Assembly: GCA_027924585.1 (NCBI GenBank)
Contig: BSBM01000299.1
Location: forward strand, 29,054,501 to 29,118,500
DNA: 64,000 bases
Direction of reading: 5' to 3'
Origin: Larix kaempferi
Lineage: Eukaryota > Streptophyta > Pinopsida > Pinales > Pinaceae
Within the stretch, counting starts at the first letter, position 1. Every line of letters starts with the position of its first letter. Shown piece after piece: positions 1 through 12,264 of the stretch. A model generated the notes under the pieces. The model worked only from the letters and a program-made list of their open reading frames with translations, did not search any database and was not told where the DNA came from. The translations under genes and the position numbers were made by a program.

Positions 1-1080
1 ATGATAATGCACCCTTAAGTCCACAACTTATTATCACTGATTAATTGAATATAGATGATAAACTAAACATCAATATTGAGATTTATTTTCAAATAATATT
101 GTATTATATTTCCATCAATTTCTTACTCCTATTACCTAAATAATACCATTTCTTACCACATTCTTACCACCCATAATGGGATTTCCCACTACATAAAACT
201 TGAGCAACAATGTTGCATCTCTACTTCCACCCATTGCTATGAAGTATTAACTAAATATTAATGATAATTATTAAATATTAATGCAAAACATTAAAAACAA
301 AATTTACACACCTAGTTCAACTAACTTACTATTAATTACTAACTAAATATTGACAATTCAAAATTATTTATTGGAATCACCCTAAACCACTCTTATTGCA
401 AAACTTTAAAAACAAAATTTACACACCTAGTTCAACTAACTTACTATTAATTACTAACTAAATATTGACAATTCAAAATTATACTGGCAGTCAAATCGCC
501 CCTTGTCACTGATGAAAAATGGGATTTCCCACTACATAAACCTTTAGCAACAATGCTGTATCTCTACTTTCACCCACTACTATGGAGTATTAACTAAATA
601 TTAATAATAAACATTAAATATTAATGCAAAACTTTAAAAACAAAATTTACACACCTAGCTCCACTAACTTACTATTGTTTAGTAACTAAATATTTACAAT
701 TCAAAATTATTTATTTGAATCACGCTACACCACTCATTTTGACCTTAAATCGAGGGCGTTTGACCTTAAATCGAGGGAGTTTGTTCATTATTTATTTGAA
801 TCACCCTAAACCACTCATTTTGAGCGGTAAGAACACCATACTATGACCTTAAATCGAGGGCGTTTGGACAGTGCTCACGCACGTACGAAGGTTTGTTCAT
901 TAAATGCATGAAGAGCTTCTTACTCCACTCTTACATGCAATCGAGGTCATGCATGATTCGGATCTCAAACTATATAAATAACTTGTTCTACTGGACTTGT
1001 TAAGGCTAGGGGATAGATCGGGTTGAGGTATCTTTGCGTAAACGCGTGAAGAATAGGGAGGTATCGATTTAAAGGTATCT
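1..1080 (+). repeat. Partial third copy (copy 0) of the large EML-associated repeat
   Basis: This stretch aligns by eye with 43972-45100 and 6466-7090. It shares the opening ATAATGCACCCTTAA, several runs of the kind AAAACAAAATTTACACACC, the phrase CCTTAAATCGAGGGCGTTTG, and the promoter segment around the TATA box at 970. It probably continues to the left of the window. Similarity stops at about 1080, where copia reverse-transcriptase sequence begins. The only open frames in it are short and unconserved. Confidence 0.75.
970..980 (+). promoter_or_regulatory. TATA box of repeat copy 0
   Basis: CTATATAAATA lies in the same sequence context (ATTCGGA.CTCAAA upstream, ACTTGTTCTACT downstream) as the TATA boxes at 7003, 8058 and 44990. 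Here the sequence breaks off about 100 bases downstream, so the promoter is orphaned. Confidence 0.5.
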
Positions 1081-1104
1081 TACTCTACTGTTACATGATT
1101 TCTT

Positions 1105-2040
1105 TCATTCTATGTTGATGATTTAATCATAACTTGAAATAATTACAATATGATTTTGGATTTAAAGAAACAACTTGAAGATACCATTGAAATGACTGAC
1201 CTTGGTTTGTTGCACTTCTTTTTGGGAATTCAAATTTTGCGAATAGATGATGATATATTTATTTCTCAACTTAAATATGATTTGTATCTTTTGAAATGAT
1301 TCAATATGGACGACTACAAATCTTGTGCTACACCCTATCACTATGGAGTGAAGTTGTCAAAATATTGTGACTCTCCACTAGTCGAACGCCACTCTTTATC
1401 AACAATTTATCAGTAGCTTGATTTACTTAACCCACACTTGACCATATCTCTCCTTTTCTTTTAGTGTGGTCTATCTGTTCATGCAGGATCCTTGAGAAAG
1501 CCACTATAAATATGAAAAGAGAATCATTTACTCTATTAAAGGAACTTATCAATATGGTATAAAGTATTGTCGCAGTCCATAACCACATGTCAGGTTTAGT
1601 TATTCTGATTGGGGAGGTGACATTGATGACCATAAGTCCACTTCTTTCTATGTGTTCCAAATAAGTTTTGGACCCTTGGTCTGGCCATGTCTCTCTTTCG
1701 ATTATAGAAGAATAATATCGTGGTGCTGTCAATGATGGGACAAAGGCAGTTTGGATTTGTAAGCTTCTATAAGAGGTCGGGTTACTTGTTCAGGCCTCCT
1801 CCGTTATTCACTATCATAATCAAAGTATAATACAAGTTGTTGATAATCCTATTGATCATAGAAAGATGAAGCATATTGAACTTCATGTTTATTATTTTCG
1901 AGAGTTGGTGCAAGACAAAGTTGTCTCATTTGTTTATTACAAGACAGATGATCAGTTGGATGACATCCTTACAAAGCCTTTACTAGAAGATAAATTTGTG
2001 AAACTTCAGCCTTTGATCGGGCTTCAGGAGGATGCAATTA
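1105..2040 (+). pseudogene. Ty1/copia pol remnant: end of reverse transcriptase and RNase H
   Basis: Conceptual translation gives the RT motif YVDDLII at about 1108, then MTDLGLLHFFLGIQI, both diagnostic of plant copia RT. About 500 bases on come the RNase H hallmarks GDIDDHKSTS, NQSIIQVVDNP and KMKHIELHVYY. The C-terminal signature DDILTKPL ends near 1985. The reading frame is broken by several stops (for example after YVDDLIIT) and frameshifts, so it is a dead copy. The part upstream of YVDD is missing because the fragment abuts the unrelated repeat ending at about 1080. Confidence 0.85.
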
Positions 2041-2048
2041 TGGGTGGA

Positions 2049-2591
2049 TGTTCAGAGAACATAATTACATCTCTTGAATCCCCAGAACATTGTACTGATG
2101 GGAAGGTGTTGGAACCTAAGGTTATGAAGGTTCATCACACTCCTAGATATTATGGAGACAATCAATCAATAGAGAACAGTCAACTAGTAAATTAGTCGAC
2201 TAGTGGATCAACTCGGAAAGTCGAAGTCTAGACTCAATGGTTGATGAGGCTATGGTCGGCTCAAATACAACAAATGACTAAACTATAGGACGTTGCGGAT
2301 TTTTTGGAAACGGTTAGAACCATCGACCCCTATTTGTGGACCATATCTTCCTCACTTCAAGGGATTTCGTTATATTTGGAGACTATAAAAGTACAACCCT
2401 ATGGGTTGTTTTGATATGTCTCTTTGTATCAAGTATGCATTGTGATGTTCTGATCACAATGGTTTGTGCTTAAGTGTTATAACGATGTCTCTAGACACCA
2501 CCTCTCTTCGAATATTGTTGCCTTTTGTTATTTTCTTTTATCTTCTATAGTTGAAGGTGAAGAGGTTCCTCAACAATTTACCATCACAACA
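2049..2591 (+). repeat. Probable 3' LTR of the copia remnant
   Basis: It starts TGTTCAG just after the end of the RNase H frame, preceded by a weak purine run (ATGGGTGGA). It contains a TATA-like GACTATAAAAG near 2383 and ends CATCACAACA. That gives a TG...CA unit of 543 bp, a normal size for copia. No partner LTR is present in the window, so the limits are inferred from the terminal dinucleotides and position only. Confidence 0.5.
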
Positions 2592-5211
2592 TAGGTGTAG
2601 TGGGTGTCTATTAATTATCAATATATGTTTATATTCTAATGTATTAGATGTATAAATATTGAATTTATAAGTGATGGTTGTGGATACTAATGTATACAAA
2701 TTTAGCACTTCATTAATTAATTAATTAATTAATTAGTAATTTTATTTATATAAGTGTGAAGCACTTAACACACACTTTGAGGTAACTTGCTTTGAAAAAT
2801 TTGTTGCAATTAGATGAAAATTTATTTTTGAATTTTTTATTTTTATTTTTATGGGAATTAGATAGAATTGTTTTTAATAGTCAGAATCGGATATGGATTG
2901 TTCACAAAGAGTATTGAAAAGTTATATAAATCCCAATAATGAGGATTTCATACTTCACACTATAGAACACAAGTGATGCATGTGATATCTAAGTATGCCC
3001 CATCCGTTAGACATAAGGGGTGTGACATGTGGTAGGGGAGTGATACCCATAGATGAAGTCCATGGATTTCTATGAAACCAATGAAATATCAATTCCCCCA
3101 TCAGTGAGATCGTGTAAATGTGTATGAGGAGTGGGTTAGTCTATCAATAGAGAGTTAAGGAAGAATTGAATAGTTTCTTTAAATCCTCTTAGAGATTATT
3201 TCACTTTTTTTTATACAATTAGGGATACTAAAGAAGAGACAAGGAATTATGTGTTACTTGGAACTACAAGAAGTTCTTACAATGTTTCATTGTGTCCTAT
3301 AAGAAAAGTGACATTGTTTTTTTACTTTGGTGGATATTGGTCTGGTCATGATAATTGAGTGCATGCAACCACCAATAATTAGCTATGTAACTTGCAAGAG
3401 TTCTTTATGTGTTTGATTGATTAATATGTGGCATTATGCACCTACAACCACCAAAAACATACTTGTGGTTTATCTTTTAAACACAAAACAATCTTCCCTT
3501 GATTTCAAGTATGATGCTCAGTGCTAACAATTTGTAAAAACATTGTCTCTCCCACAACTAAGATTGACTAAATAATACATTACATACTGATGTAATACCA
3601 TATTTGTAAAGATTATTGGTACATTGGAATGTACCCTACCTAGTGACACAATTCTCCTTTCATGGCTAAAGGCATTAAATGTTGTAATATTATGGGTGTG
3701 GTTCTGTCACAAGATTTAATAGTTGTACAATGGCCAAGGAAGTCAACTTGCATTGAATTTCATTGTCAACAATAAAGTGGAGAGGCTCAGTGGAGAGGCT
3801 ATTGATTGATACACCATTAGTTATGGAACAATCCCTCATAGTCTTCCTCAATTTTAATTGTTATGGTTGAGAGAGCTATGTTTTTGTGTGTTGCAAGAAC
3901 ATAGGTATTATTGGACTTCAGTGTAAAGGTCAGTGCAAAGGTCACCTTTTTATTATCTTGGTTACAACCTTGCTTATCGTGTAACTTCACTTAGAGATAT
4001 TTGTCTCCATTTATGTCATCCTATTTAAATGTCTTATGAGTGGCACACCAACTACTAGTGTATTTCTTCTTATATTGCTAACGCTTATTCATATCGGTTT
4101 CCTTTGTCACAGAGCATTCATTAGAGTATGGCTTACACTGAGTTTGTTTATTATAATTCCAATTCCATTTCTCACTTTTCATAACATTAAGCAATCGGTT
4201 GTGTTCTTAACCAAAGGAGTTGGGGCACTATTTAAAATTGTGCTTCGACTCAATTGTTTGCACAAATTTATGGGCATAAACAAATGTATATTTAGTTTAA
4301 AAATCCATCTTTTGATTGGTATATTGGTGTAGTCCACTTTAGTACTTGAGAATAATATTTGTTTCTTTAATCCTTAATGAACAAACCAATGATGAGATGA
4401 GAGTGTTGAAATCATCATGTTGTCACAAAGTCACTAATCATGTCATTTGTGTCATTGTTGCTACTTCATGCACTAGTTTTCTTTATCCTGCATAACCTTG
4501 ACAAAGTTATCTCATGTTGCAATGGGATCATGACATTTCTCACAATATTCGATATGCTTGTTCCATTAGGATTTAGTAAAGAGAAACATCTTCATGGTTG
4601 TGAGCTTGACCTTCTTAGTGTTGTCAATATGTTCAATGTCAAAATGGATCACTTACAAGGAACTGAAGAAATCTTCTAGTGCTTTGGCATCAATATTCCT
4701 TACAAATAGTGGAACACTATGGTAAAAATTGACCTTATATCTAGACAACCTTTATCCTTGAGATGAAGAACCAGGAGGTCTATAGTAACACTCTCTTGAA
4801 TAATTCCACATTCCGGGTTTAGTATTTTTCATGGTGTTTCCACATAACTACTTTAATTAGATTTTTCACAGTTCTTTGGTTTGGCATCATGGAATTATGG
4901 GTTGACATTTTTGAGGTTGTTAAGCATTTATAAAGGCACTCAAGAGTGGCTATTTTCCTTTGATACTCAATTTATATCCAAACTTACATTCACTTCTTTT
5001 GTGTATTCATTGTATCTACAAGCAATTTGCAAAATGGATATTCTAATATTTAGAACAATGGTTAAGAGCCATCAAAATTAGCATTTATATTGTTGTTTTC
5101 ACTTGTGACAGAATGTAGATATTCAATCCATGGTTTGCAATCATGTCATGTCAGTGAAAATGCCAATCATTAGATTGCATGAGATATTCTGCCAATTTAT
5201 AAATTAGGTCT
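2592..5211. other. AT-rich stretch without a recognisable gene
   Basis: Only short ORFs rich in Leu, Ile and Phe occur (for example 4036-4332 and 4440-4679), with no recognisable domain on either strand. A small (ATTA)n microsatellite lies at 2711-2736. The region has no visible counterpart elsewhere in the window. Confidence 0.6.
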
Positions 5212-7002
5212 ACTTAAAGTAACTTTCACATATAAGTGCTCTAATATCAATAATTCAAACCACTAATAGGATCAATTTTCCAAGGATCATAAACCCTCAC
5301 CAGAAGGACATCAATCATCCTGGTAGTGTATTTCTAGCTTTACATAATGACTTAGATCACAATGCCCAATCGTGACGAATGACAAGATCATATAAACAAT
5401 AACCTGACTAGGTGGAAGTGATAGTAATACACAATCAAGTTGAAGTGCATAAGCATATTTTCAATCCTATTATAGGGTATGCAACCTAGGGAATACGTAT
5501 TAGCATAATATAACATAGAGGAATAACAAGAGACAAAAAACCAAAAGAAGCAAGCTAATACAATGCATGTTGGCTCAAGTGTATAATTCTATTCGATTAC
5601 AAATAAATTAGACAGGAGGCAAGGATTGAAGTGATGCAAATATATTATCTATCACTATGACAAAAGTGACATGTTGGGTTCAATCCTTCAAATATAGATC
5701 ACAAAAAAACATTATGGTATTTTACATAGTATGGAACCTATTACAGCCTACAACATTGCATTTTTTACCCTACATGCCCGGCACCTTGCATATTCTACTA
5801 TAAATAATGTTACATATTTATACAACAAGAAGGTGTAAGACCATCATTTATATAATGGTTCCCAAGTCAACAATGGAACTAACGAATTCATGGATAAGGA
5901 AGATATTTGTCCAATGTTATGGGAATTAGCATGTATGTGATTGACTTTGAATATTGGGCTTGTTGGACACACTAACAACCTCAACTGCATATCATACTGA
6001 TGTTTCCAAGTAATTTTGATCTAAGTTGGTGGGTTGTATGATTGCTAACCTCTTAGTGTTGACATGTAGATCCCTTGTTGAATAAGAGCCTGTGACAAAC
6101 TGACGATTAGGGGGGGTGTGATGGTTCAAGAGAAGATCACAAGGAACAAATTTCAATCATAAAATTTGTTATGAACCACAAGTTGGCCATGATCAAGGAT
6201 GTTGCATGTCTATCTTGATTGACACATGGATCAATAATATCCTTGTATTCCTTTGATTATGGTTTGTAGAGATTTACATTAAATTCTTATATCAAGCACA
6301 ATGTTTTTATTTAACTTCACACATTTCCATTCTGTATTCTATTCCATATACAACTTAGTTGACAATCATTTCTATTTTCCCAATAATATTGCATTCTACT
6401 TCATAATTTTTTTGCCACATATTACCTATCCATAAATAGTCAAATGTCAATGCATAATCTTTTTTCAATGATAATGCACCCTTAAACCCACAACTTATTA
6501 TCACTGATTAATTAAATATAGATGAAAAATTAAACATCAATATTAAGATTTATTTTCAAATAATATTGTATTATATTTCCATCAATTTCTTATTACTGTT
6601 AACTAAATAATACCATTTCTTACCATATTCTTATCACCTATAATGGAATTTCCCACTACTTAAAACTTTAACAACAATACTGCATCTCTACATCCACCCA
6701 CTACTTTGAAGTATTAACTAAATATTAATAATAATTATTAAATATTAATGCAAAACTTTAAAAACAAAATTTACACACCTAGTTCAACTAACTAACTATT
6801 AATTACTAACTAAATATTGACAATTCAAAATTATTTATTTGAATCACCCTAAATGAGCAGTATGAACATCATACTATGACATTAAATCGAGGGCGTTTGA
6901 ACAGTGCTCACGCAGGTACGAAGGTTTGTTCATTGACTGAATCCAGGTCGTTGGAAGGTTTTCTCTTTAAATACAATACTCATGCATGATTCGGAGCTCA
7001 AA

Positions 7003-7013
7003 CTATATAAATA
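7003..7013 (+). promoter_or_regulatory. TATA box, left of palindrome 1
   Basis: CTATATAAATA sits inside a segment (about 6957-7110) repeated directly at 8023-8195 on the other side of the palindrome. Copy A therefore has two promoter copies in tandem, with the palindrome lying between them. Confidence 0.45.
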
Positions 7014-7111
7014 ACTTGTTCTACTGGACTTGTTACGGCAATAGGGGATAGATCGGGTGAGGTATCGAGTTAAGGGTATTTCTGCGTCCATTTCATTTAA
7101 AGTTTCTGGTA

Positions 7112-7991
7112 GAATCAAATTGGGTAGCGAATCAATTGGGTAGCGTATCATGTTTATTTTCTTAAAACATGAAAACTTGTTAGTACATGGGCTAGCATAT
7201 GATCTGAATCGTGCTAACAGATATCAAATATCAAAGCAGGAAAAATGATCAAAATCATCAAAGTGAAATCTGAGATTGCATAAAAGCAGAAAAGTGAAAT
7301 CTGAGATTGCATACAATGCTTGAAATGTCAGAGAAATTGTATATCGATCATCTCATTTGAAAAGCTGAGAAAGTGCATATAAATAATCTCATTTGAAAAG
7401 TTGAGAAAGTAAACAGAGCTAGAGATGAGCTATACTAATGAATGTTAACAAGAAGTCTTGAGCTTTTTCAGCTCAAGCAAGTGCTCTTCCTTAGTAACAT
7501 GCAATTCAATCCTAATGCTCTTCCTTAGTAACATGCAATTCATGTTACTAAGGAAGAGCATTAGGATTGAATTGCATGTTACTAAGGAAGAGCACTTGCT
7601 TGAGCTGAAAAAGCTCAAGACTTCTTGTTAACATTCATTAGTATAGCTCATCTCTAGCTCTGTTTACTTTCTCAACTTTTCAAATGAGATTATTTATATG
7701 CACTTTCTCAGCTTTTCAAATGAGATGATCGATATACAATTTCTCTGACATTTCAAGCATTGTATCCAATCTCAGATTTCACTTTATATCATTTTTCCTG
7801 CTTTGAAATTTGAAGGGCATTTCAAGCATTGTATGCAATCTCAGATTTCACTTTGATCATTTTTCCTGCTTTGATGTTTGATATCTGTTAGCATGATTCA
7901 GAGAATATGCTGTACTAGACAAGTTTTCACGTTTTAAGAAAATAAAAATGATACGCTGCAGGTTGTGATGATTCGCTACCCAATTTGATTC
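7112..7991. repeat. Long palindrome 1: inverted repeat containing an ENT-exon fragment
   Basis: The arms are 7112-7535 and 7541-7991, with a loop of only five bases (CAATT). Outer ends are GAATCAAATTGGGTAGCGA and its complement TTCGCTACCCAATTTGATTC. The right arm reads GAAGAGCACTTGCTTGAGCT and continues into ACATTTCAAGCATTGTATGC and CCCAATTTGATTC. The same order is seen at 9845-10160, which is the end of the EML ENT exon and the following intron. The arms are therefore a diverged second copy of that gene segment, duplicated head to head. A 16-base motif (TTACTAAGGAAGAGCA) is doubled within each arm. The palindrome is absent from copy B. A transcript through it would fold into a near-complete hairpin. 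Confidence 0.85.
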
Positions 7992-8057
7992 TTTGTTTTA
8001 GTCAATCATACGCTGCAGGTTTTCTCTTCAATCCTCATGCATGATTCGGAGCTCAAA

Positions 8058-8068
8058 CTATATAAATA
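8058..8068 (+). promoter_or_regulatory. TATA box of the EML-like gene, copy A
   Basis: CTATATAAATA is conserved in sequence and context with position 44990 in copy B. A leader exon of roughly 300 bases follows, ending at ATTCAG|GTGAGT (donor at 8403). An intron then runs to the TTTTCTAG acceptor at 9468. The promoter role is inferred from the motif and its spacing to a consistent splice donor. Confidence 0.5.
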
Positions 8069-9468
8069 ACTTGTTCTACTGGACTAGTCGGCAGTAGGGG
8101 ATAGATCCGGTTGAGGCATCTTTGTGTAAACTCGTGAAGAATAGGGCAATAGATCGAGTTAAAGGTATTTCTGCGTCCATTTCATTTAAAGTTGCTGGTA
8201 GACATTTGGCCGCTTGTTTTCTTATCACATATTCTGTGTTAAAGAATTCCTGTGCTGTGGTGCAATTCCCATCCACTATGGTTCAAAGATCGTTGGGATT
8301 ATGCAGTGCAGAGATGTTAGCTTGCTTGTCTTGGGTGCTGTAGTTAGAGCCTGATTTAAATACCCATTCCTTCTTTTTTCGTTAATATTTGTTGATATTC
8401 AGGTGAGTCTCTCTACTTCGCTGCTCGTTGATTAAAAGTGATTTTGAAGGGTTGTTTCATAGGTGTGAGGATAGATATATATAAATGCTATTTTCATGTA
8501 TATATATTTCTCGAAGGTTTGGCTTTTTGAGGATGGTTGCATACTGTACAAATCTACTTGGCTTGGCTCTGTAACTAGTTAAATCTGTCTATTTTAACCA
8601 AATTGACGCAAGTTTGGTTAAACTCTCCAATAGTTGGAAATTCATGAGTTCAACTAAGATTTGACAAATTTGAGATTCATTGTTTTTGACCAATATTTTT
8701 TATCTTAAGCATTTTTTAGATTGTTTATGTTATTTAGGTCCATCTTGAACATTTTTTGAACTGTTTTATTTGTTAATGCTTATGCTGACATATTCTGGGT
8801 TGCAGTCATAATCTTGGTTTAGGGCTTCACGACAGTCATTCCCCTATCCAAGTCACCTATGATTTGAAATTACTTTATTCCTCCATATTTTTGGTTGGTA
8901 AGTGTAATTACCAAGTACCAAAAGTTATTTTCAGTAGAATGTGCAAGAGTTTTTGCCTTAGATAACAATTTGTAAGGGATTTTTTGTGAATAGATTTAAG
9001 AAATGGTGTTAGTTTATTGTGAAAGTCACAAGTTTAAAAAAATGGGGATGATCCCTGGAAGTGTCCATGTACCAAAACATGGGGAACACCTCCTTGAAAT
9101 CACTAGTTTACATATATGTTTGTGTGTTTGCTTTTAACTTGTTTTTTTCTTTCTGAACTTATAGTCTAATGCTATGTTTATTCTGAGTTCTGTGAAGGAA
9201 TGTTGGAGTTTTTCTCTCCTTGTTTGAGCTTTTATATTGTTCATAGTTCAGTAGTTGAAACTAAAGATGATAATTCTATGCAAAGTGAGAAATTGCATTG
9301 ATTATAAGTATTATATTCCATGTGTATTTTTCTATTATCTGCTTCAGCTTGAATTTGGGAAAACATCCGTTTGTGGACAACTTGTGTTAATTTCAAGATT
9401 GTTTCATAAGATGTTAAATCCTTCTGCAAGTGAGTAACTACTAATATCTGGTTGAACATCTTTTCTAG

Positions 9469-9884
9469 GCAACAAGGCCTGAATTTTTTCCAGCAAAGTT
9501 TTGTGTACCTAAGGGCCTTTTGTCTAAAGAGTCCAAAATGGACATTGACAATAAAGAGCGTCTTCCTTCTGATGATGGAAGTTGCACTTTTTTTGTCCAT
9601 TCATCCGTCGACAAAAAAATGAATATGGAAGAATAGAAAGACACTACTGGTCATGCTACCAAGTATACACTACTGGTCATGCTACCAAGTATAGCTCTGC
9701 CCATGAACACTTGGCAGGTGATATTACACATCAACTAGAAGTAAATGCATATCATTCTGTGTTATGGGTCTTTAGTGCTATAAAAACATTAAGCTGGAAA
9801 ACATAACTTTTACTAGCAGAGTTGAGGGTTCATTTGCACATTACTTCTGAAGAGCACTTGTTTGAGCTAGAAAAGTTCAAATAG
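9469..9884 (+). pseudogene. EML-like: EMSY-LIKE (EML) ENT-domain exon, copy A, broken
   Basis: The exon opens after the acceptor TTTTCTAG. One frame runs through ATRPEFFPAKF and MDIDNKERLPSDDGS to MNMEE, where a TAG interrupts it. A duplicated 26-base segment (about 9644-9692) then shifts the frame. The ENT domain follows as THQLEVNAYHSVLWVF, TLSWKT, a stop, then LLLAELRVHLHITSEEH. It matches the ENT pattern of plant EML proteins (LE..AY..VL..F.A...LSW..E.LL.ELR..L.I..EEH). In Arabidopsis, EML proteins are nuclear chromatin-associated factors with an ENT domain and a Tudor/Agenet-like domain. No Agenet exon is visible downstream, so this is a truncated pseudogene. Confidence 0.75.
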
Positions 9885-12264
9885 TATATCCATGTACACG
9901 TTTCAAGTTTTGTGTGCAATTTCATCCTTTCCAACCCATGTCAGATTCCCAAATTGTGTGCAATTTCACTTGATATCATTTTTAGAATGATTCATAAAGA
10001 AAATGAGCATGTGCTGGCCCATCTATGAGCCTGTGCTGGCCCATCTATGAGCCTATGCTGGCCCATCTACTAGACAGCTCTTATGGTTTTAATAATTTAA
10101 ACATGATACATTGCAAGTTCAGATAATTCATTACCCAATTTGATTTTTTTAAAGTCAATCATACATGGAGTGGACTAATATTATGTTACTCTGAAATCCC
10201 GATACCTTTGCTTTGGTGCTTCAGAAAGTTGGGGTTTAGACTATTGAAGTTTACATAGGAAGTTTGGTGTTTGTTTGGTGGAAGACTTTGGAGCAGAAAA
10301 GAGAGTAATTATAATTTACAAATTTGTCTTTGTTAACAGGGGTTTAGAAATATGGAAGAAAAAACAATTGGGATAACATGTTATGGGTTTAAGTAACTTT
10401 CATGTAACATTGGCTCTATTCAGGTGATTTACTATTTGTTTGTATGTAGGTTCTTCTTCACGAACCAGGCACATGGATTAGTTGATTTACTATTTGTTTG
10501 TATGCAGGCTCTTCTTCACTAACCAGGCACATGGATTACTTATGTTCTCTTCTTTACCGTATTGTTACTACAAATTACAACTACTTGTTTTTTGTTTAGT
10601 TCCTGAGAAACATTGATAAGAACTTCTTTTTCTAAGGTTTCTTTTAGGAAGCCTCTAAAAGCAAGCCCTTTATGTTCCTCTGTGCACAATCTATTGATGG
10701 CCCCTTAGAACCAAAAGCCTCCCTAGGGTTTGATAGACCACCACATGCAGTAGGGATATCTAATTTGTCATTTTACTACTAATGTTTAGATATCTAATTT
10801 GTCTTTTTATTACTAATGTTTGTAGGTTCCTCCCTTGCATGATCTTCATGGAAGCAATAATTTTCTTAGTTTACTATTTTATTGCACCAAAAGCCTCGTT
10901 AGGATTTGATACACCATAATTTGTCATTTTACTACTGAAATGTATGTTTTCACTCCATGTTCCTACTTATATACTTGCATGATCTTCTTGGAAGCAATGA
11001 TTTTCTTAGTTTATTATTTTATGTGTTGATGGGTGGGGTAGACATCATTGATTCAATTTTTAATGTATCACATGCTCATTCTTTTTATGACTTATATGGT
11101 CATGAAAAGTTTTAAAGTTGCTGGGATGATTTTGGCTACAGAATAATATTAAATTATCTTTATTCTATATTTTGATATTAATAATAGTATTAGATCATCA
11201 TCATTAAGAAAAACTCTATTCACAAATCTAATTGATTTGCTATAATAAAGAATATGAAAAAAATTATCTTGATTCTTTTATATCCTAAACCATATTGATT
11301 TCTTTTTAAAAGAAGTTATTAACAAAGTCTAAAAGTCTTAGATGCATCATAAAACTAATCCTATAATCTTAGATGCATTCTGAAATTGGTCTAATTATCT
11401 CTCATGATGTTGTTATTTGACTTTTCAATGACTTCATCTTTAGTTTTCTTAAGTTCCTAATTTACCTTAAAGTCTTCATTTGTTATTTTAGTGTCTTCAT
11501 GAAGTGCATCTTCATCAAATTCCCTGATTTTATTCAGAACAAGAATATGCTTGATGCTCTCTTTTTCACTGTTGTAATCCAAAATAAGAATGTTGTTGTC
11601 CAAGGAGATTCATTTCTTTAGATAATGACCAATTCTTTAGATAATGACATGTTTTGAGTATTGAACATATCAACTTTCATGTGCTTGACTTGTAAGCTGC
11701 AGTAAGAGTTCTTTTATTCATAGAAATTCTAGATCTCCAAGTTGTGTTAAATGATGTGTGTAATAGATGAAAGAGTTCTTTAATTTGGTTAATTAAACAC
11801 AAAAGTAAACTTTAAAAAATTTATTGCAACTTGACCCTTTAAAATCAAAGTCAACAAAAGAAAATAAAAAATTAAAGGAGTGTTGGATACCACCTAAGAA
11901 TGCACACTATTACAAATTCAATTTAATCTTAATTTCAAAATGCAAAAGAACTATTGAAAACACTATGCAAATGAGTTTTGAACAAATCAATACTACTCTT
12001 TCACTAGAAAGCAAGAAGCTGGCTTATCTAGAGCATGATAACCTCCTGCATATATTTACCTCTGCTTCATAAATGGTGATCGAGTTCAGGTATCTAGAAT
12101 CTTCAGGACCAAAGAAGTGCTTCCATACATCGAGAAAAAAAGATTTCCATCTTGTCAATTTCAAACCATATTGTTGAGAGAAATGTGAACATCTCTTCTC
12201 CAGCAAACAACGCAAACACAGATGCAATTGTGTTTTGATACAAACAGCTTTTTCAGACATCAGA
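9885..12264 (+). other. Intron-like non-coding sequence of copy A with local tandem duplications
   Basis: It matches 46935-49290 of copy B and has no domain I recognise. Local duplications are visible: three copies of a GAGCC.TGCTGGCCCATCTA unit at about 10005-10070, a doubled unit of about 60 bases at 10427-10535 (ATTTACTATTTGTTTGTATG), and a unit of roughly 150-180 bases repeated between 10735 and 11020 (GCATGATCTTC.TGGAAGCAA). Copy B has a single version of the 10005-10070 and 10427-10535 units. A short ORF at 11824-12072 is partly conserved with 48906-49130 but looks like nothing known. Confidence 0.55.

Noticed and set aside
4036-5081. Three short hydrophobic frames that could be small membrane proteins
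   Set aside because: The Leu/Ile/Phe content is what AT-rich DNA yields by chance. There is no conservation in the window and no promoter or splice context.
12024-12260. Minus-strand 78-codon frame, partly shared with 49019-49277
   Set aside because: It shares sequence because of the A/B duplication, but the frame is shifted between the copies by an indel and I can recognise no domain.
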